DNA of 64,000 nt, from NCBI RefSeq assembly GCF_003688855.1, contig NZ_REFW01000003.1, positions 62,001 to 126,000 of the forward strand. Direction: 5' to 3'. Under the pieces are notes generated by a model. It ran no database searches. It saw only the letters and a list, made by a program, of their open reading frames with translations, and was not told the DNA's origin. Both the position numbers and the translations under genes were made by a program. Source of the DNA: Tessaracoccus antarcticus. Lineage in GTDB: Bacteria > Actinomycetota > Actinomycetes > Propionibacteriales > Propionibacteriaceae. Numbering within the stretch: the stretch's first letter is position 1; each line of letters opens with the position of its first letter. This document shows, piece by piece, positions 19,080 through 29,776 of the stretch.

Positions 19080-20203
19080 GCCGTCTCTCCTTGAAGAACT
19101 GGATCTACTCGTGTGGTGGGCTCGCCCAGCATCGTGGGTGAGATGTCGTCGAGGGCGTCCCTGAGGGCCGCCATCTCCGCGGGGGTCCCGGCGGAGGCGC
19201 GCAGGTAGCCATCGGGGCCCGTTTCCCGGATGAGGACGCCGCGATCCAGCAACTGCTGCCAGACATTGTGGCGGTCGGCGAACCGTCCGAAGAGGGTGAA
19301 GTTGGCCTCGGAGTCCACGACGTCGTAGCCGCGGGTCCGGAGCCACGCCTCGAACGCGCGAGCGGTCTCCGCCAGTTCGTGCACCCTACCCAGCAGTTCG
19401 TCGCTGTGGCGCAGGGCCACCCGTGCGACGGCTTGGGTCTGGGCGCTCAGGTGGTAGGGCAGGCGCACGATGCGGCACGCGTCGACGACGGCGGGCTGCG
19501 CGGCCAGGTATCCCACGCGACCGCCAGCCAGCGCGAACGCCTTGCTCATGGTGCGGCTCACCACCAGCCGTGGGTGCCGTGTCATCAGTTCCAGCGCCGA
19601 GTCGGTGCGCGCAAACTCCTGGTAGGCCTCGTCCACCACCACGATGGCATCGCTCCGGCGACACACCTCGTCGATGACCTGCAGCGACGTGGTGGTGCCG
19701 GTCGGATTGTTGGGTGTGGTGATGAGGACGACGGTGGGCCGGTGCTCCTCAATGGCGTCCACGATGAGGTCGGCGTCGAGTGTGAAGTCGGCCCTGCGCG
19801 GCGCCGTCACATACTCGGTGCAGGTGTTGCGGGCGTACTCCGGGTACATCGAGTACGTGGGCGTGAACGTGAGCACCCGCCGCCCGGGGCCGCCGAAGGC
19901 AGTCAGCAGGTGGGACATGATCTCGTTGGAGCCGTTGGCCACCCAGATGTTCTCCGGCCCCAGATCGTGGCCAAGGTAGTTGGCCAGGTCCCGGCGCAGT
20001 TCGAGGGCTTCGCGCTCCGGGTACCGGTTGAGCTGCCCGGCCGCCTCCACGACGGCCTCCGCCATCTCGCGGCGCACCGTCGCGCTGGGCGGGTACGGGT
20101 TCTCGTTGACGTTCAGCACCACCGGCACCACGAGCTGCGGCGCCCCGTACGGCTCGGCGCCCACGAGGTCGTCCCGCAGAGGGAGGTCTGCGAGCGTGAT
20201 CAC
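19076..20203 (-). CDS. hisC: Histidinol-phosphate aminotransferase HisC
   Basis: PLP aminotransferase making histidinol phosphate from imidazole acetol phosphate, 375 residues. It shows [40 protein letters not shown] and [18 protein letters not shown] with the PLP-binding Lys. Both ends overlap neighbours (hisD by four bases, hisB by four bases), as expected for a coupled operon. Confidence 0.96.
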   Translation of the reverse strand: MITLADLPLRDDLVGAEPYGAPQLVVPVVLNVNENPYPPSATVRREMAEAVVEAAGQLNRYPEREALELRRDLANYLGHDLGPENIWVANGSNEIMSHLLTAFGGPGRRVLTFTPTYSMYPEYARNTCTEYVTAPRRADFTLDADLIVDAIEEHRPTVVLITTPNNPTGTTTSLQVIDEVCRRSDAIVVVDEAYQEFARTDSALELMTRHPRLVVSRTMSKAFALAGGRVGYLAAQPAVVDACRIVRLPYHLSAQTQAVARVALRHSDELLGRVHELAETARAFEAWLRTRGYDVVDSEANFTLFGRFADRHNVWQQLLDRGVLIRETGPDGYLRASAGTPAEMAALRDALDDISPTMLGEPTTRVDPVLQGETA

Positions 20204-21501
20204 TGCTGTCTCCGAACGGTGATGGCGTTGGCGTGGCCCGGGAGGTCCTCGGCAAGAGCGAACCGCTCCACACCGTCGGCGATCTCCAGCAGTGCGTCGC
20301 GGGTGTAGTCGATGACGTGCACCGTGCGCATGAAGCTGCGGACGTTGAGACCCGAGGAGTGGCAGGCGCAGCCGGCGGTCGGCAGCACGTGCGTGGACCC
20401 GGCGGAGTAGTCGCCGAGGCTCACGGGTGAGTTGTCGCCCACGAAGATGGCGCCTGCGTTACGGATGCGGGCGGCGACGGCGGCCGCGTCGGCGGTCTGG
20501 ATCTCAAGGTGTTCGGCGCCGTAGGCATCGGCGACGGCGATGGCCTGGTCCAGGTCGCGCACCAGCACGATGGCGCTCTGCCTTCCCGTGAGCGAGGTGC
20601 GGATCCGCTCGACGTGCTTGGTGGCAGCCAACTGCTTCTCGACCTCGGCTCCCACCTTCACGGCCAGTGCCGGGGAGTCGGTGATGAGGACGGAGGCGGC
20701 CAGGGGGTCGTGCTCCGCCTGGGAGATGATGTCGGCGGCAACATAGACGGGGTTGGCGGACCCGTCGGCGATGATGGCAATCTCGGTGGGACCCGCCTCG
20801 GAGTCGATGCCGACGACGCCGCGCAGCTGGCGCTTGGCGGCCACCACCCAGATGTTGCCGGGGCCCGTCACCAGGGAGACGGGCTCGCACAGGTCGCGCA
20901 CCCCGTGCGCGAACATGGCCACGGCCTGGGCGCCGCCAACCGCGTACACCTCATCGACGCCGAGCATGTGGCACAGCGCCAGGATGTTGGGGTGCGGCCA
21001 GCCGCCGAAGTCCTTCTGCGGCGGGGACGCCACGGCGATCTGCCGCACGCCGGCCACCTGGGCCGGAACGGTGTTCATGATGACGCTGGAGGCCAGCGGG
21101 GCCAGGCCGCCGGGCACGTAGAGACCCACACGGTCCACGGGGATGTTCCTCAGGCCCACGCGGGCACCCTCGGCCAGCACGGCCGGCGGCGGGTCCGCGT
21201 CGAGCTCCAGGGTCTGTGCCACGTGGCGGCGGCGGCGGATGCTCTCCGTGAACGCCTCCGCCAGCTGCGGGTCCAATTCCTCGGCGCAGCGCCGAAGAAC
21301 GTCCGCGGGCACCCGGAAGGACTCCGGCACCACGCCGTCGAAGCGCTCCGAGTACTCGGCGAGTGCCTCGACACCGCGGGCATGGACGTCGGCGCAGATG
21401 GGCCGGACCACCTCCAGGGCAGCCTCGACGTCGAATTCGGCGCGGGGTAGCTGGGAGCGGTAGTCGGAGGTGATCCCTGTCAGGTCAACGGTTCTCAACA
21501 C
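20200..21501 (-). CDS. hisD: Histidinol dehydrogenase HisD
   Basis: NAD- and zinc-dependent enzyme for the last two steps of histidine synthesis, 433 residues. It has [68 protein letters not shown], the zinc-site AEHDPLA and the C-terminal [11 protein letters not shown]. The start is placed at the GTG at 21501, matching HisD N-termini; a TTG six bases upstream is possible. No Shine-Dalgarno is present, but TAGACT ends eight bases upstream. It is the first gene of hisDCBH. Confidence 0.94.
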   Translation of the reverse strand: MLRTVDLTGITSDYRSQLPRAEFDVEAALEVVRPICADVHARGVEALAEYSERFDGVVPESFRVPADVLRRCAEELDPQLAEAFTESIRRRRHVAQTLELDADPPPAVLAEGARVGLRNIPVDRVGLYVPGGLAPLASSVIMNTVPAQVAGVRQIAVASPPQKDFGGWPHPNILALCHMLGVDEVYAVGGAQAVAMFAHGVRDLCEPVSLVTGPGNIWVVAAKRQLRGVVGIDSEAGPTEIAIIADGSANPVYVAADIISQAEHDPLAASVLITDSPALAVKVGAEVEKQLAATKHVERIRTSLTGRQSAIVLVRDLDQAIAVADAYGAEHLEIQTADAAAVAARIRNAGAIFVGDNSPVSLGDYSAGSTHVLPTAGCACHSSGLNVRSFMRTVHVIDYTRDALLEIADGVERFALAEDLPGHANAITVRRQQ

Positions 21502-21509
21502 AGTCAAGG

Positions 21510-21515
21510 AGTCTA
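21510..21515 (-). promoter_or_regulatory. Candidate -10 hexamer of a leaderless hisD promoter
   Basis: Reads TAGACT on the minus strand, eight bases before the hisD GTG start and with no Shine-Dalgarno between. The same hexamer occurs seven bases before the start at 60635. No clear -35 was found. Confidence 0.5.
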
Positions 21516-21564
21516 GTTGGTGGGGACGAGGACACCGGCCGGTCGGCCGGCCGTGGATACGTGT

Positions 21565-21570
21565 TACGTT
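21565..21570 (+). promoter_or_regulatory. Candidate -10 hexamer before the 21577 gene
   Basis: Reads TACGTT, preceded by TGT, ending six bases before a GTG start that lacks a Shine-Dalgarno. Together with the hisD hexamer it makes this 75-base gap a compact divergent promoter region. A leaderless transcript is inferred. Confidence 0.4.
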
Positions 21571-21576
21571 CACGCC

Positions 21577-22302
21577 GTGAAACGCCGATTCGAGGAACTC
21601 GATGCCCAGGGGACGCGCCTCGGCCTGCTGACGCTGCGCCGCCGCTTCGACCCCGTGCTGGAGGCGGAGGTCTACGAGGTGAAACTCGGCGACGAGTTCC
21701 TCATGTCGAGCGCCTTCACCGTGGCGGAACGGGAACTGGCCCTCCTCGGTCTGGCCGCCACCCCCGGAGACGGACTCGATGTCCTGGTGGGGGGACTGGG
21801 GTTGGGGTACACCGCCCTGCAGGCCCTCAGTGACGATCGCGTCGCCACCCTGACGGTGGTGGATGCGCTGGGCGAGGTCATCGGGTGGCACGAACGTGGG
21901 CTGCTCCCGGAGACCGCCCTCACCTCGGACGCCAGAACCTCGCTGGTGGAGGCGGACTTCTTCGCCCTGATGCGCGGGGACGCGTCCCTGACCGGGAACG
22001 CCCCCACGCTGTTCCACGCGATCCTTCTGGATGTCGACCACTCGCCGCGCCACCTGCTCCACCCGAGCCATGCCGACCTCTACACCTCCGACGGGTTGCG
22101 CGCACTGCAGCGGCACCTGCACCCCGACGGCGTATTCGCACTCTGGTCCGACGACCCGCCGGACGACGACTTCGTCGCGGCGTTGGACGCCAGGTTCGCC
22201 CTGTGCCGGGCCCAGGTCATCACCTTCCCCAACGCGCTGACACGCGGTGAGTCGACGGCCACTGTGTATGTCGCGTCTCAGGCTCGCGCCGTCAGCGCGT
22301 GA
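21577..22302 (+). CDS. Spermidine synthase-like methyltransferase-fold protein
   Basis: A 241-residue protein resembling the spermidine synthase/PMT fold. It has [16 protein letters not shown] (the nucleotide-binding glycine motif), [12 protein letters not shown], and [17 protein letters not shown] with the acidic pair after the strand. It lacks the N-terminal tetramerisation region of true SpeE enzymes, so polyamine activity is uncertain. The GTG at 21577 is preferred over the upstream TTG at 21517. It diverges from hisD, and its 3' end overlaps the convergent rocD by 11 bases. Confidence 0.72.
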   Translation: MKRRFEELDAQGTRLGLLTLRRRFDPVLEAEVYEVKLGDEFLMSSAFTVAERELALLGLAATPGDGLDVLVGGLGLGYTALQALSDDRVATLTVVDALGEVIGWHERGLLPETALTSDARTSLVEADFFALMRGDASLTGNAPTLFHAILLDVDHSPRHLLHPSHADLYTSDGLRALQRHLHPDGVFALWSDDPPDDDFVAALDARFALCRAQVITFPNALTRGESTATVYVASQARAVSA

Positions 22303-23494
22303 CGACTGCGGTGACTGCGTCGACGAGCATGTCGATCTCGTCATCGGTGGCCACCAGGGGCGGCGCCAGTCGCAGCGTGGCGCCGTGCGTCTCCTTCGCG
22401 AGGATGCCTCTGGCCATCAGGGACAGACACATCTGGCGGCCCGTCATGAGGCCGGGGTCAATGTCCACACCGGCCCACGCCCCGCGGATGCGGACGCCCT
22501 CCAGCCCCCGGCCCAGCAGCGCCGAGAGGCCGAGCCCCAGCCGGGCCCCGATCTGCCGGGACCTCTCCTGGAAGTGGCCGTCCTCCAGCATCGCCACCAC
22601 CTCGCTGCCGATGGCGGACGCCAGAGGGTTGCCGCCGAACGTCGAGCCGTGTGAGCCAGGGGTGATGACGTCGAGGACCTCCCGGTCGGCCGCAATGGCC
22701 GAGACGGGATACAGCCCCCCGCCCAGTGCTTTGCCCAGCACGTAGATGTCGGGCACCACGGCCTCGTGGTCGCAGGCGAACGTCTCGCCGGTGCGTGCCA
22801 GGCCGGACTGGATCTCGTCGGCCACCATGAGCACGCCCTGCTCGCTGCACAATTGTCGGAGGCGCGTCAGGTAGCCCTCCGGCGGGATGATCACGCCGGC
22901 CTCCCCCTGTACCGGTTCGACCAGCACCGCCACGGTGCAATCGTCCATGGCGGCCGCGACGGCGTCACTGTCGCCGAACTCGACGCCCCGGAACCCGGGT
23001 GTGAAGGGGGCATAGCCGCCGGAGGCCACGGGGTCGTCCGAAAAGCCGACGATGGTGGTGGTGCGGCCGTGGAAGTTGCCCCCCATCGTGATGATGTTGG
23101 CCTTTCCGGTGGGCACGCCCTTGACCTCGTAGCCCCACTTCCGGCTGACTTTGATGGCCGTCTCGACGGCCTCGGCGCCGGAGTTCATGGGCAGCATCAT
23201 GTCCTTGCCCGCCAGCCGGGTCACTGCCTCTGCGAAACCTCCGAGCTGATCGTTGTGGAACGCGCGGCTCGTGAGTGTGAGCCGCTGGAGCTGGTGCGTT
23301 GCGCGCGCCACGAGGCGTGGGTGGCAGTGTCCGAAGTTGAGGGCGGAGTAGCCGGCCAGGCAGTCGAGGAATCGGCGTCCCTCGACGTCGGTGACCCAGG
23401 CCCCGCTGCCCTCGGTGAGCACCACGGGCAGTGGGTCGTAGTTGTGGGCTGCGAACCGCTGCGTGGCGTCGATGTGGTCGATTGTGGCTGTCAT
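22292..23494 (-). CDS. rocD: Ornithine--oxo-acid aminotransferase
   Basis: Class III PLP aminotransferase of 400 residues that converts ornithine to glutamate semialdehyde. Key segments are [78 protein letters not shown] and [15 protein letters not shown] with the PLP Lys. The GFGDxD...FxNSG pattern and EAVETAIK favour RocD over acetylornithine aminotransferase. It stands alone, convergent with the SpeE-like gene. Confidence 0.9.
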   Translation of the reverse strand: MTATIDHIDATQRFAAHNYDPLPVVLTEGSGAWVTDVEGRRFLDCLAGYSALNFGHCHPRLVARATHQLQRLTLTSRAFHNDQLGGFAEAVTRLAGKDMMLPMNSGAEAVETAIKVSRKWGYEVKGVPTGKANIITMGGNFHGRTTTIVGFSDDPVASGGYAPFTPGFRGVEFGDSDAVAAAMDDCTVAVLVEPVQGEAGVIIPPEGYLTRLRQLCSEQGVLMVADEIQSGLARTGETFACDHEAVVPDIYVLGKALGGGLYPVSAIAADREVLDVITPGSHGSTFGGNPLASAIGSEVVAMLEDGHFQERSRQIGARLGLGLSALLGRGLEGVRIRGAWAGVDIDPGLMTGRQMCLSLMARGILAKETHGATLRLAPPLVATDDEIDMLVDAVTAVVTR

Positions 23495-23551
23495 GCACCC
23501 ATGAGACGTGGCTTCCGGGGTTTTGTCCAGAGCGTGATGTCGGCGGGTGTG

Positions 23552-24118
23552 TCAGGCTTGTTCCGGCTCATCCATTCCGGTGTCCGCGATCGCCGCCATG
23601 TCCTTGGATTCCGGCCAGAATGCCGCCAGCAGCATGACGGGGGTGATGGCGGTGAACGGGGCCACGAGCAGCGCAGCCTTGGCGTGGAGTTGCAGGTCGA
23701 CGGCCACCACGTCACCACTGACGGCGCTGGCGAGGCGTTCCGCGAAGTTGCTGGGGGTCACCAGGAGCCCCACCTGCCACGCCACCAGGCCTGCGAGGCC
23801 CGCCGTGATGACGGTGATCAGGCACACCCACCAGCCCCAGCGGTGGAACACGAGCCAGCCTGCCACCCCGACCCCCACACCCACGGCTGCCAGGAGGACG
23901 CTGAACAGCGCGTCTGCGGCGAAGATCTCCGCGATGCCGCGCTCATTGAGGGACGCTCCCAGGTCGTCGGCCACCACGTAGCCGGGGCGGGACGCGAACA
24001 CTGCCCACAGGATGCCGACCGCAGCCCCGACCGCGAGGCACGACACGAGGAACACGAGTACACGCCAGCGCGTCGCCGGAAGTATCCGGCGCCAGGGGGG
24101 CATTTGGGTCTCAGTCAT
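23552..24118 (-). CDS. Four-helix membrane protein of unknown function
   Basis: A 188-residue integral membrane protein with hydrophobic stretches near residues 18-38, 68-90, 98-120 and 150-168. The N-terminus is basic and the C-terminus short and acidic. A soluble loop of about 30 residues follows helix 1. I do not recognise the family. The ATG at 24118 overlaps the dnaE stop by eight bases, so the pair is probably co-translated. Confidence 0.7.
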   Translation of the reverse strand: MTETQMPPWRRILPATRWRVLVFLVSCLAVGAAVGILWAVFASRPGYVVADDLGASLNERGIAEIFAADALFSVLLAAVGVGVGVAGWLVFHRWGWWVCLITVITAGLAGLVAWQVGLLVTPSNFAERLASAVSGDVVAVDLQLHAKAALLVAPFTAITPVMLLAAFWPESKDMAAIADTGMDEPEQA

Positions 24119-27100
24119 GGGCGCCCAACCGGCCGACGCCGACGGCTGAGGGGCCGAGCACGGCTTTGAGGTCCGCGAAGAGGGGGGAACTGGGTGCCAC
24201 GCGGAAACCCTCACCCAGCTTGAAGGTGGTGACCTTCTCACCGCTGCGCAACTGAAGATGCACCTCGGCGGAGCCCGGGTAGCCCGTGAGGATGTGTTTG
24301 AGGTTGGCCACGATCCCGGGAGTGCAGCGCACCGCCGGCAGCGTGAGCACCACGGGCGGCGCGGCGCCGTCCAAGCTGATCTGCGGCGCGAACAGGTCCA
24401 CGGCCCGCATCCGGGCACGGTCCTCGGCCGCCTCCACGACACCACGCACGGCCACGATGGTGTCGGGCGCGAGATGCATGGCCACGGCGTCGTAGACGCG
24501 CGGGAAGATCGTGACCTCGATGGAGGCGGCCAGGTCCTCCAGCACGACTTGTGCGTAGAAGGCACCCTTCTTGTTCACGCGCCGGTTCACCGACGTGATG
24601 AGCCCGCACACCGTGGTCTCCCCGCGGTACCCGTCGATGGCGGCGACCGAGGCCACCGAATGGTTCCCGTTGGCAGCCAGGACGTGTTCCAGCCCGTTGA
24701 GGGGGTGGTCCGAGACGTAGAGGCCCAGCATCTCGCGCTCGAAGGCGAGCTTGGTGCGCCGGTCCCACTCGTCCACCTGGGGCACGGTGGGACGCTCCAT
24801 CCCCTCGTCCTCGCCCCCGCCACCGAAAGCAGCACCGAACAGGTCGTCCTGGCCGTTCTCGGCATTCTTCTTGACGTCGATGATGCCGTCGACGGCGGCC
24901 TCGTGGATACTCAACAGGCCGCGACGGGTGTGGCCCATCTCGTCGAAGGCACCCGCCTTGATGAGTGACTCGATGACCCGCTTGTTGCAGATCAGCAGTG
25001 GTGCCTTGTCGAGGAAGTCGTGGAAGCTCGTGGCGGGCTGCTGCGTGGCGCGCTCCTGTGTCCAGGCGGTCACCACCTTGTCACCGACGTTGCGCACCGC
25101 ACCCAGCCCGAACCGGATGTTGGTTCCGACGGGTGTGAAGGCCAGCTCCGAGGAGTTGATGTCCGGCGGCAGCACCTGGATGCCCATGTGGCGGCACTCC
25201 GCCAGATAGCCCGCGGACTTGTCCTTGTCGTCGCGGACGGACTGCAGGAGCGCGGCCATGTATTCCGTGGGGAAGTTGGCTTTGAGGTAGGCCGTCCAGT
25301 ACGACACGAGACCGTAGGCGGCGGAGTGCGCCTTGTTGAAGGCATAGTCCGCGAACGGCACCAGCACATCCCACAGCGTCTGGACGGAGTTGACGCTGAA
25401 ACCGCGCTCCACCATGCCGGCCTTGAAGATCTCGAACTGCTGGATGAGCGCGTCGTGCTTCTTCTTGCCCATGACCCGGCGGAGTTCGTCGGCGCCACCC
25501 AGGGTGTAGCCGGCGAGCTGCTGCGCGATGGCCATCACCTGCTCCTGGTAGACGATGAGGCCGTAGGTCTCCCCCAGGATCGGCTCCAGCGCCTCCGCGA
25601 GCTCGGGGTGGATGGGCTCCACCTCTTCCCTGCCTGTCTTGCGACGGGCGTACTTGTTGTGCGAGTCGGCACCCATGGGGCCGGGGCGGTAGAGCGCACC
25701 GACTGCGGAGATGTCCTCGAACGTGTCGGGCTGCATGGAGCGCAGCAGCGCCCGCATGGGTCCACCGTCGAGCTGGAACACACCGAGCGTGTCGCCGCGG
25801 GCCAGCAGGTCGTAGGTGGGCTGGTCGTCCAGGGGCAGGTTGTCGAGGTCGACGTCGACGCCGCGGTTCATCTTGATGCTCTTGACGGCGTCGTCGATGA
25901 CCGTGAGGTTGCGCAGCCCCAGGAAGTCCATCTTGATGAGGCCCAACGACTCGCAGCCGGGGTAGTCGAACTGCGTGATGATGGCGCCGTCGGACTCGCG
26001 CTTCATGATGGGGATGATGTCCAGCAGCGGGGTGGAGCTCATGATGACGCCGGCGGCGTGAACACCCCACTGGCGTTTCAGGCCCTCGATGCCCTTGGCT
26101 GTGTCCATCACGGTGCGCACGTCCGGGTCGGAGGCGTACATGTCGCGGACCTCGGCGCCTTCCGAGTAACGCTTGCTGCTCGGGTCGAAGAGTTGCGGGA
26201 GCGTGATGCCCTTGCCCATGACGTCGGCTGGCAGCGCCTTGGTGATGCGCTCCCCGACGGCGAAGGGCATGTCCAGCACCCGGGAGGCGTCCTTGACGGC
26301 GGCCTTGGCCTTGATGCTGCCGTAGGTGACGATCTGGGCGACCTTGTCGTTGCCGTACTTCTCCGAGACGTAGTTGATGACCTCGCCGCGACGACGATCG
26401 TCGAAGTCGATGTCGAAGTCAGGCATGGATACGCGCTCAGGGTTGAGGAACCGCTCGAACAGCAGGCCGTGTGCGATGGGATCCAGGTCGGTGATCCGGA
26501 GTGCGAAGGCGCAGATGGAACCGGCGCCCGATCCGCGGCCGGGGCCGACGCGGATGCCGTTCTCCTTGGCCCAGTTGATGAAGTCGGCCACCACCAGGAA
26601 GTAGCCGGTGAATCCCATCGAGGCGATGATGCCGGTCTCGAAGTCCGCGCGCTCCTGGGCCTCCCGGGAGATGCCGTTCGGGAAGCGCCGATGAAGACCT
26701 CGCTGCACCTCCTTGTGGAACCAGGTGTCCTCGGTCTCCCCCGGTGGGCAGTCGAACACGGGCATGAACGTGCCCATGCCCTCGGTGAAGGACGTTTCGC
26801 ACCGCTCGGCGACGGCGAGCGTGTTGTCGCAGGCCTCGGGGATCTCCGCGAAGAGGGCCCGCATCTCGGCCGGAGACTTGAGGTAGTAGCCGCTGCCGTT
26901 GAACTTGAAGCGGTCCACCTGCGCCTTGCGTGACCCCGACGACACACACAGGAGGGTGTCGTGGGCGTCGGCGTCGTCGGCATGGACGTAGTGGAGGTCG
27001 TTGGTGGCCAGCAGCGGAAGCTTCAGGTCCTTGGCAAGGCGCAGGAGGTCGCCGCGGATGCGTTGCTCAATGGAGAGTCCGTGGTCCATCACCTCCGCGT

Positions 27101-27653
27101 AGAAGTTGCCCTCGCCGAAGATGTCGCGGAACTCTGCGGCGGCTGCCACTGCGTTGTCGTACTGGCCCAGCCGCAGGAAGGTCTGCACCTCACCGGAGGG
27201 GCAGCCGGTGGTGCCGATGAGGCCCTTGCCGTACTGGTTGAGAAGCTCCCGGTCCGCGCGGGGCTTGTAGAAGAAGCCCTCCAGCGAACTGCGTGAGCTC
27301 AGCCGGAACAGGTTGTGCATGCCGTCGGGGTTGGAGGCGAGCAGCGTCATGTGGGTGTAGGCGCCACGGGAGGCGACGTCGTCGCCCGTGCCGTCGCCGA
27401 ACTGCACACGCTTGCGCTCCGAGCGGTGCGTGCGGGGGGTGAGGTAGGCCTCCAGCCCGATGATGGGCTTGACGTTGTAGTCCTTGGACGCCTTGTAGAA
27501 CTCGTAGGCGCCGAACAGGTTCCCATGGTCGGTCATGGCGATGGCGGGCATCCCCATGCGCTCGGCGCCTTCAAAAAGGTCCTTGATCCGGGCGGCACCG
27601 TCCAGCATCGAGAACTCGGTGTGGCAGTGCAGATGGACGAACGAATCCGACAA
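24111..27653 (-). CDS. dnaE: DNA polymerase III alpha subunit DnaE
   Basis: Main replicative polymerase, about 1,180 residues. It has the N-terminal PHP domain (FVHLHCHTEFSMLDG, AMTDHGNLFG), polymerase active-site segments GPGRGSGAGS and PDFDIDFDD (catalytic aspartates), YQEQVMAIAQ, PFADYAFNKAHSAAYG, tandem HhH and a C-terminal OB domain (VCGLITSVNRRVNKKG). The TTG at 27653 is preferred because AAGGGA lies nine bases upstream and it matches family N-termini; a GTG at 27671 is the alternative. Longer extensions read as non-coding. This is the DnaE1-type enzyme, not the DnaE2 mutagenic form, by PHP motifs and length. Confidence 0.96.
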   Translation of the reverse strand: MSDSFVHLHCHTEFSMLDGAARIKDLFEGAERMGMPAIAMTDHGNLFGAYEFYKASKDYNVKPIIGLEAYLTPRTHRSERKRVQFGDGTGDDVASRGAYTHMTLLASNPDGMHNLFRLSSRSSLEGFFYKPRADRELLNQYGKGLIGTTGCPSGEVQTFLRLGQYDNAVAAAAEFRDIFGEGNFYAEVMDHGLSIEQRIRGDLLRLAKDLKLPLLATNDLHYVHADDADAHDTLLCVSSGSRKAQVDRFKFNGSGYYLKSPAEMRALFAEIPEACDNTLAVAERCETSFTEGMGTFMPVFDCPPGETEDTWFHKEVQRGLHRRFPNGISREAQERADFETGIIASMGFTGYFLVVADFINWAKENGIRVGPGRGSGAGSICAFALRITDLDPIAHGLLFERFLNPERVSMPDFDIDFDDRRRGEVINYVSEKYGNDKVAQIVTYGSIKAKAAVKDASRVLDMPFAVGERITKALPADVMGKGITLPQLFDPSSKRYSEGAEVRDMYASDPDVRTVMDTAKGIEGLKRQWGVHAAGVIMSSTPLLDIIPIMKRESDGAIITQFDYPGCESLGLIKMDFLGLRNLTVIDDAVKSIKMNRGVDVDLDNLPLDDQPTYDLLARGDTLGVFQLDGGPMRALLRSMQPDTFEDISAVGALYRPGPMGADSHNKYARRKTGREEVEPIHPELAEALEPILGETYGLIVYQEQVMAIAQQLAGYTLGGADELRRVMGKKKHDALIQQFEIFKAGMVERGFSVNSVQTLWDVLVPFADYAFNKAHSAAYGLVSYWTAYLKANFPTEYMAALLQSVRDDKDKSAGYLAECRHMGIQVLPPDINSSELAFTPVGTNIRFGLGAVRNVGDKVVTAWTQERATQQPATSFHDFLDKAPLLICNKRVIESLIKAGAFDEMGHTRRGLLSIHEAAVDGIIDVKKNAENGQDDLFGAAFGGGGEDEGMERPTVPQVDEWDRRTKLAFEREMLGLYVSDHPLNGLEHVLAANGNHSVASVAAIDGYRGETTVCGLITSVNRRVNKKGAFYAQVVLEDLAASIEVTIFPRVYDAVAMHLAPDTIVAVRGVVEAAEDRARMRAVDLFAPQISLDGAAPPVVLTLPAVRCTPGIVANLKHILTGYPGSAEVHLQLRSGEKVTTFKLGEGFRVAPSSPLFADLKAVLGPSAVGVGRLGAHD

Positions 27654-27800
27654 CTCAGGGCTTCCCTTCACATCACGCGAACGAGGCCCCACCCTACCCC
27701 GCTGGCCCGACGTCATCGGCACAGGCTCGGCCGCTCGTGGCTCACATCGTTAGAGTTGTCCGTGACCTGGAGATACCCACGACTGAGGAAGCGGTGGAAC

Positions 27801-28112
27801 ATGGCGTCCCCTTCCCGCGGACCCGCAACGATCGGCCTGATCGTCGCCAGTGCGCTGGTTGCCGCAGGGATGGTGGTGTGGTTCACAGTCCCCGACACCG
27901 GCGCCTCCTTCGGGTGGTTCGCCTACGCGCCCCTCGCGGATCAGCCCCTATTCCCGTTCATCATCCATGGACAGCGACTGGTGGCTGCCGGACTGGTCGT
28001 CGTCGCACTGATCATCGCCGGAGTTGTCGTGGGCTTCCTGTGGGGACGCCGTGTGGGACGGGTCGAAACCCACCCCGGCCCCGACCCGTTTGCAGACCCA
28101 GAGGCCGGGTAA
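27801..28112 (+). CDS. Small two-helix membrane protein of unknown function
   Basis: A 103-residue protein beginning MASPSRGPATIG. Hydrophobic helices lie at about residues 10-30 and 58-82, separated by a loop with FGWFAYAPL. A basic stop-transfer follows (WGRRVGRVE), then a proline-rich tail. The ATG at 27801 follows GAGGAAGCGG. It is divergent from dnaE. Family not recognised. Confidence 0.65.
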   Translation: MASPSRGPATIGLIVASALVAAGMVVWFTVPDTGASFGWFAYAPLADQPLFPFIIHGQRLVAAGLVVVALIIAGVVVGFLWGRRVGRVETHPGPDPFADPEAG

Positions 28113-28139
28113 CTCTGCCGCCTGCCCTGACCACGGCCG

Positions 28140-29708
28140 TCAACCCACGGCGCCGATCACCTGCACGGCAACGATTTTGGCGATGATGCACAACGCGAAC
28201 AGCGCAGCGTAGCCGGCGTCGATCCGCTCGTCGCTGACCCGCTGCGTGGCGAAGGCCAGAACCGCCGGCTGCCCGACGTAACCGGCGAAGCCACCGGCTC
28301 CCCGCTGGGCGCTGAGCCCAAGCAGCCGCGCCCCGCCCAGGAACGCAATGGCCGAGACGCCCACCACCACCACGGACAACGCCCCGGCACGCAGACCGGT
28401 GGGGGTGAAGGCCTGCTCCGCGAAGAGCGGCCCGGATGCCAACCCCACGGTGGCGAGAAACAACAGGAGGCCCAACTGGCGGATCGTCAGATTCACCGAC
28501 AGCGGGATGTTCCAGATCAGCGGCCCGCTGCGGTGCACGGCGCCGAGCACCATGCCGGCCACGAGCGGCCCTGCGGCCGGACCCAGGGAGAACGCCACAC
28601 CTCCGGGTATGGGGATGGTGACCGCACCGAGCAACAGGCCCACGACCATCCCGAGCCCGAGCGCGAGCGCATCCACCTCGGAGACACGCCGCTCGGAGTC
28701 TCCGAGGTACGTCGTCAGGGCGGCCAGCTCGCTCTGGGGCGCCACCGCGAGGACGCGGTCACCGAGCTGCAGCACCAGGTCGTCGCGGGCGAGCAGGTCG
28801 TTGTCACCGCGCCGTACACGGGTCAGGACACCCCCGTAGCGGCTGGGGAGGTTGAGCTGGGCGACGGTGCGGCCCGCGATCGCAGGGGAGGACACCACCA
28901 ACCGTTTGAAGTCGACGGCATCGCGATCCGACGTGAGTTCCCGCTCCATACGGTGCCCGAGGAACAGCACGGCATCATTGACCGCGTCGGGTGCGCCGAT
29001 CACCAGGACCTGGTCCCCTGGATGGAGGTCCTCACCGGGTGCGAGGACACGCGTCGCACCACTGCGGATGAGATAACTCATCTTGATCGTCTCGTCGCTC
29101 CAGCCCGGCACGGCCCGCAGCAGTGTTGCCCGCTCGACGTGCACGGATTCCGCCACCAGACCCTCGGCGCTGGGGGGCGCGGAGTCGTTGGCGCCGGGCC
29201 AGCGCCGCTGCACCACCAGACCCACTGCGATGATCGAGAGGACGACGCCCACGGGGTAACCCAGCGAGTAGCCGATGGCGGCATCCGGGCCCGTCGCCGC
29301 CGTCGCCGCCGCGAGGGCGGGGGTGGAGGTGAGTGCCCCCGCGAGGACACCGGCGACCAGCGGCGGGCCCAGTCCGAGGGCGGCCCCGACGAGCACCGCC
29401 AGCACCGTGACCACCACGATGACACCGACGCCGAGTCCCATGACAGGTATCTGTTGGCGCAGGTCCGCGAAGAACGTCTCGCCGGCAGCGATCCCCACGG
29501 TATAGACGAACAGGGCGAGCCCCAGGGAGGACACGATCCCCAGGCCCTCGCCGAGCGAGGGTTCCAGGGCCCCGAGCGCCAACCCCACGAACAGTGCACC
29601 GGCGGCCCCGAAGCGCAGCGGCCCAAAGGGAATGACGCCCACTGCAGCCCCGAGTGCCACCACGAGAAGGATCGTCAGAAGCGGTGAGGCGGTCAACATG
29701 TCGAGCAC
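28140..29708 (-). CDS. AspT/YidE-YbjL-type transporter with two TrkA-C domains
   Basis: A 522-residue membrane protein of the aspartate:alanine exchanger family. Two hydrophobic blocks of about five to six helices each (residues about 5-180 and 385-520) flank a cytosolic pair of TrkA-C/RCK-C domains (about 195-370; segments LAPGEDLHPGDQVLVIG and LQLGDRVLAVAP). The internal symmetry of the two blocks (SLGLALFVYTVGIAAG and LGLLLFLATVGLASG) supports the duplication that defines the family. Substrate cannot be read. The GTG at 29708 is chosen because AAAGGAG lies six bases upstream; the ATG at 29699 is weaker. Confidence 0.85.
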   Translation of the reverse strand: MLDMLTASPLLTILLVVALGAAVGVIPFGPLRFGAAGALFVGLALGALEPSLGEGLGIVSSLGLALFVYTVGIAAGETFFADLRQQIPVMGLGVGVIVVVTVLAVLVGAALGLGPPLVAGVLAGALTSTPALAAATAATGPDAAIGYSLGYPVGVVLSIIAVGLVVQRRWPGANDSAPPSAEGLVAESVHVERATLLRAVPGWSDETIKMSYLIRSGATRVLAPGEDLHPGDQVLVIGAPDAVNDAVLFLGHRMERELTSDRDAVDFKRLVVSSPAIAGRTVAQLNLPSRYGGVLTRVRRGDNDLLARDDLVLQLGDRVLAVAPQSELAALTTYLGDSERRVSEVDALALGLGMVVGLLLGAVTIPIPGGVAFSLGPAAGPLVAGMVLGAVHRSGPLIWNIPLSVNLTIRQLGLLLFLATVGLASGPLFAEQAFTPTGLRAGALSVVVVGVSAIAFLGGARLLGLSAQRGAGGFAGYVGQPAVLAFATQRVSDERIDAGYAALFALCIIAKIVAVQVIGAVG

Positions 29709-29776
29709 GAGGGACTCCTTTCCGGTCCGGCCGGGGCCGGGCACACAGCAGGCTACCCCTCGCGCACGCCGTCTTC

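Noticed and set aside
25020-26933. 637-codon plus-strand open frame in dnaE
   Set aside because: Antisense to dnaE's polymerase core; GC-driven lack of stops explains it.
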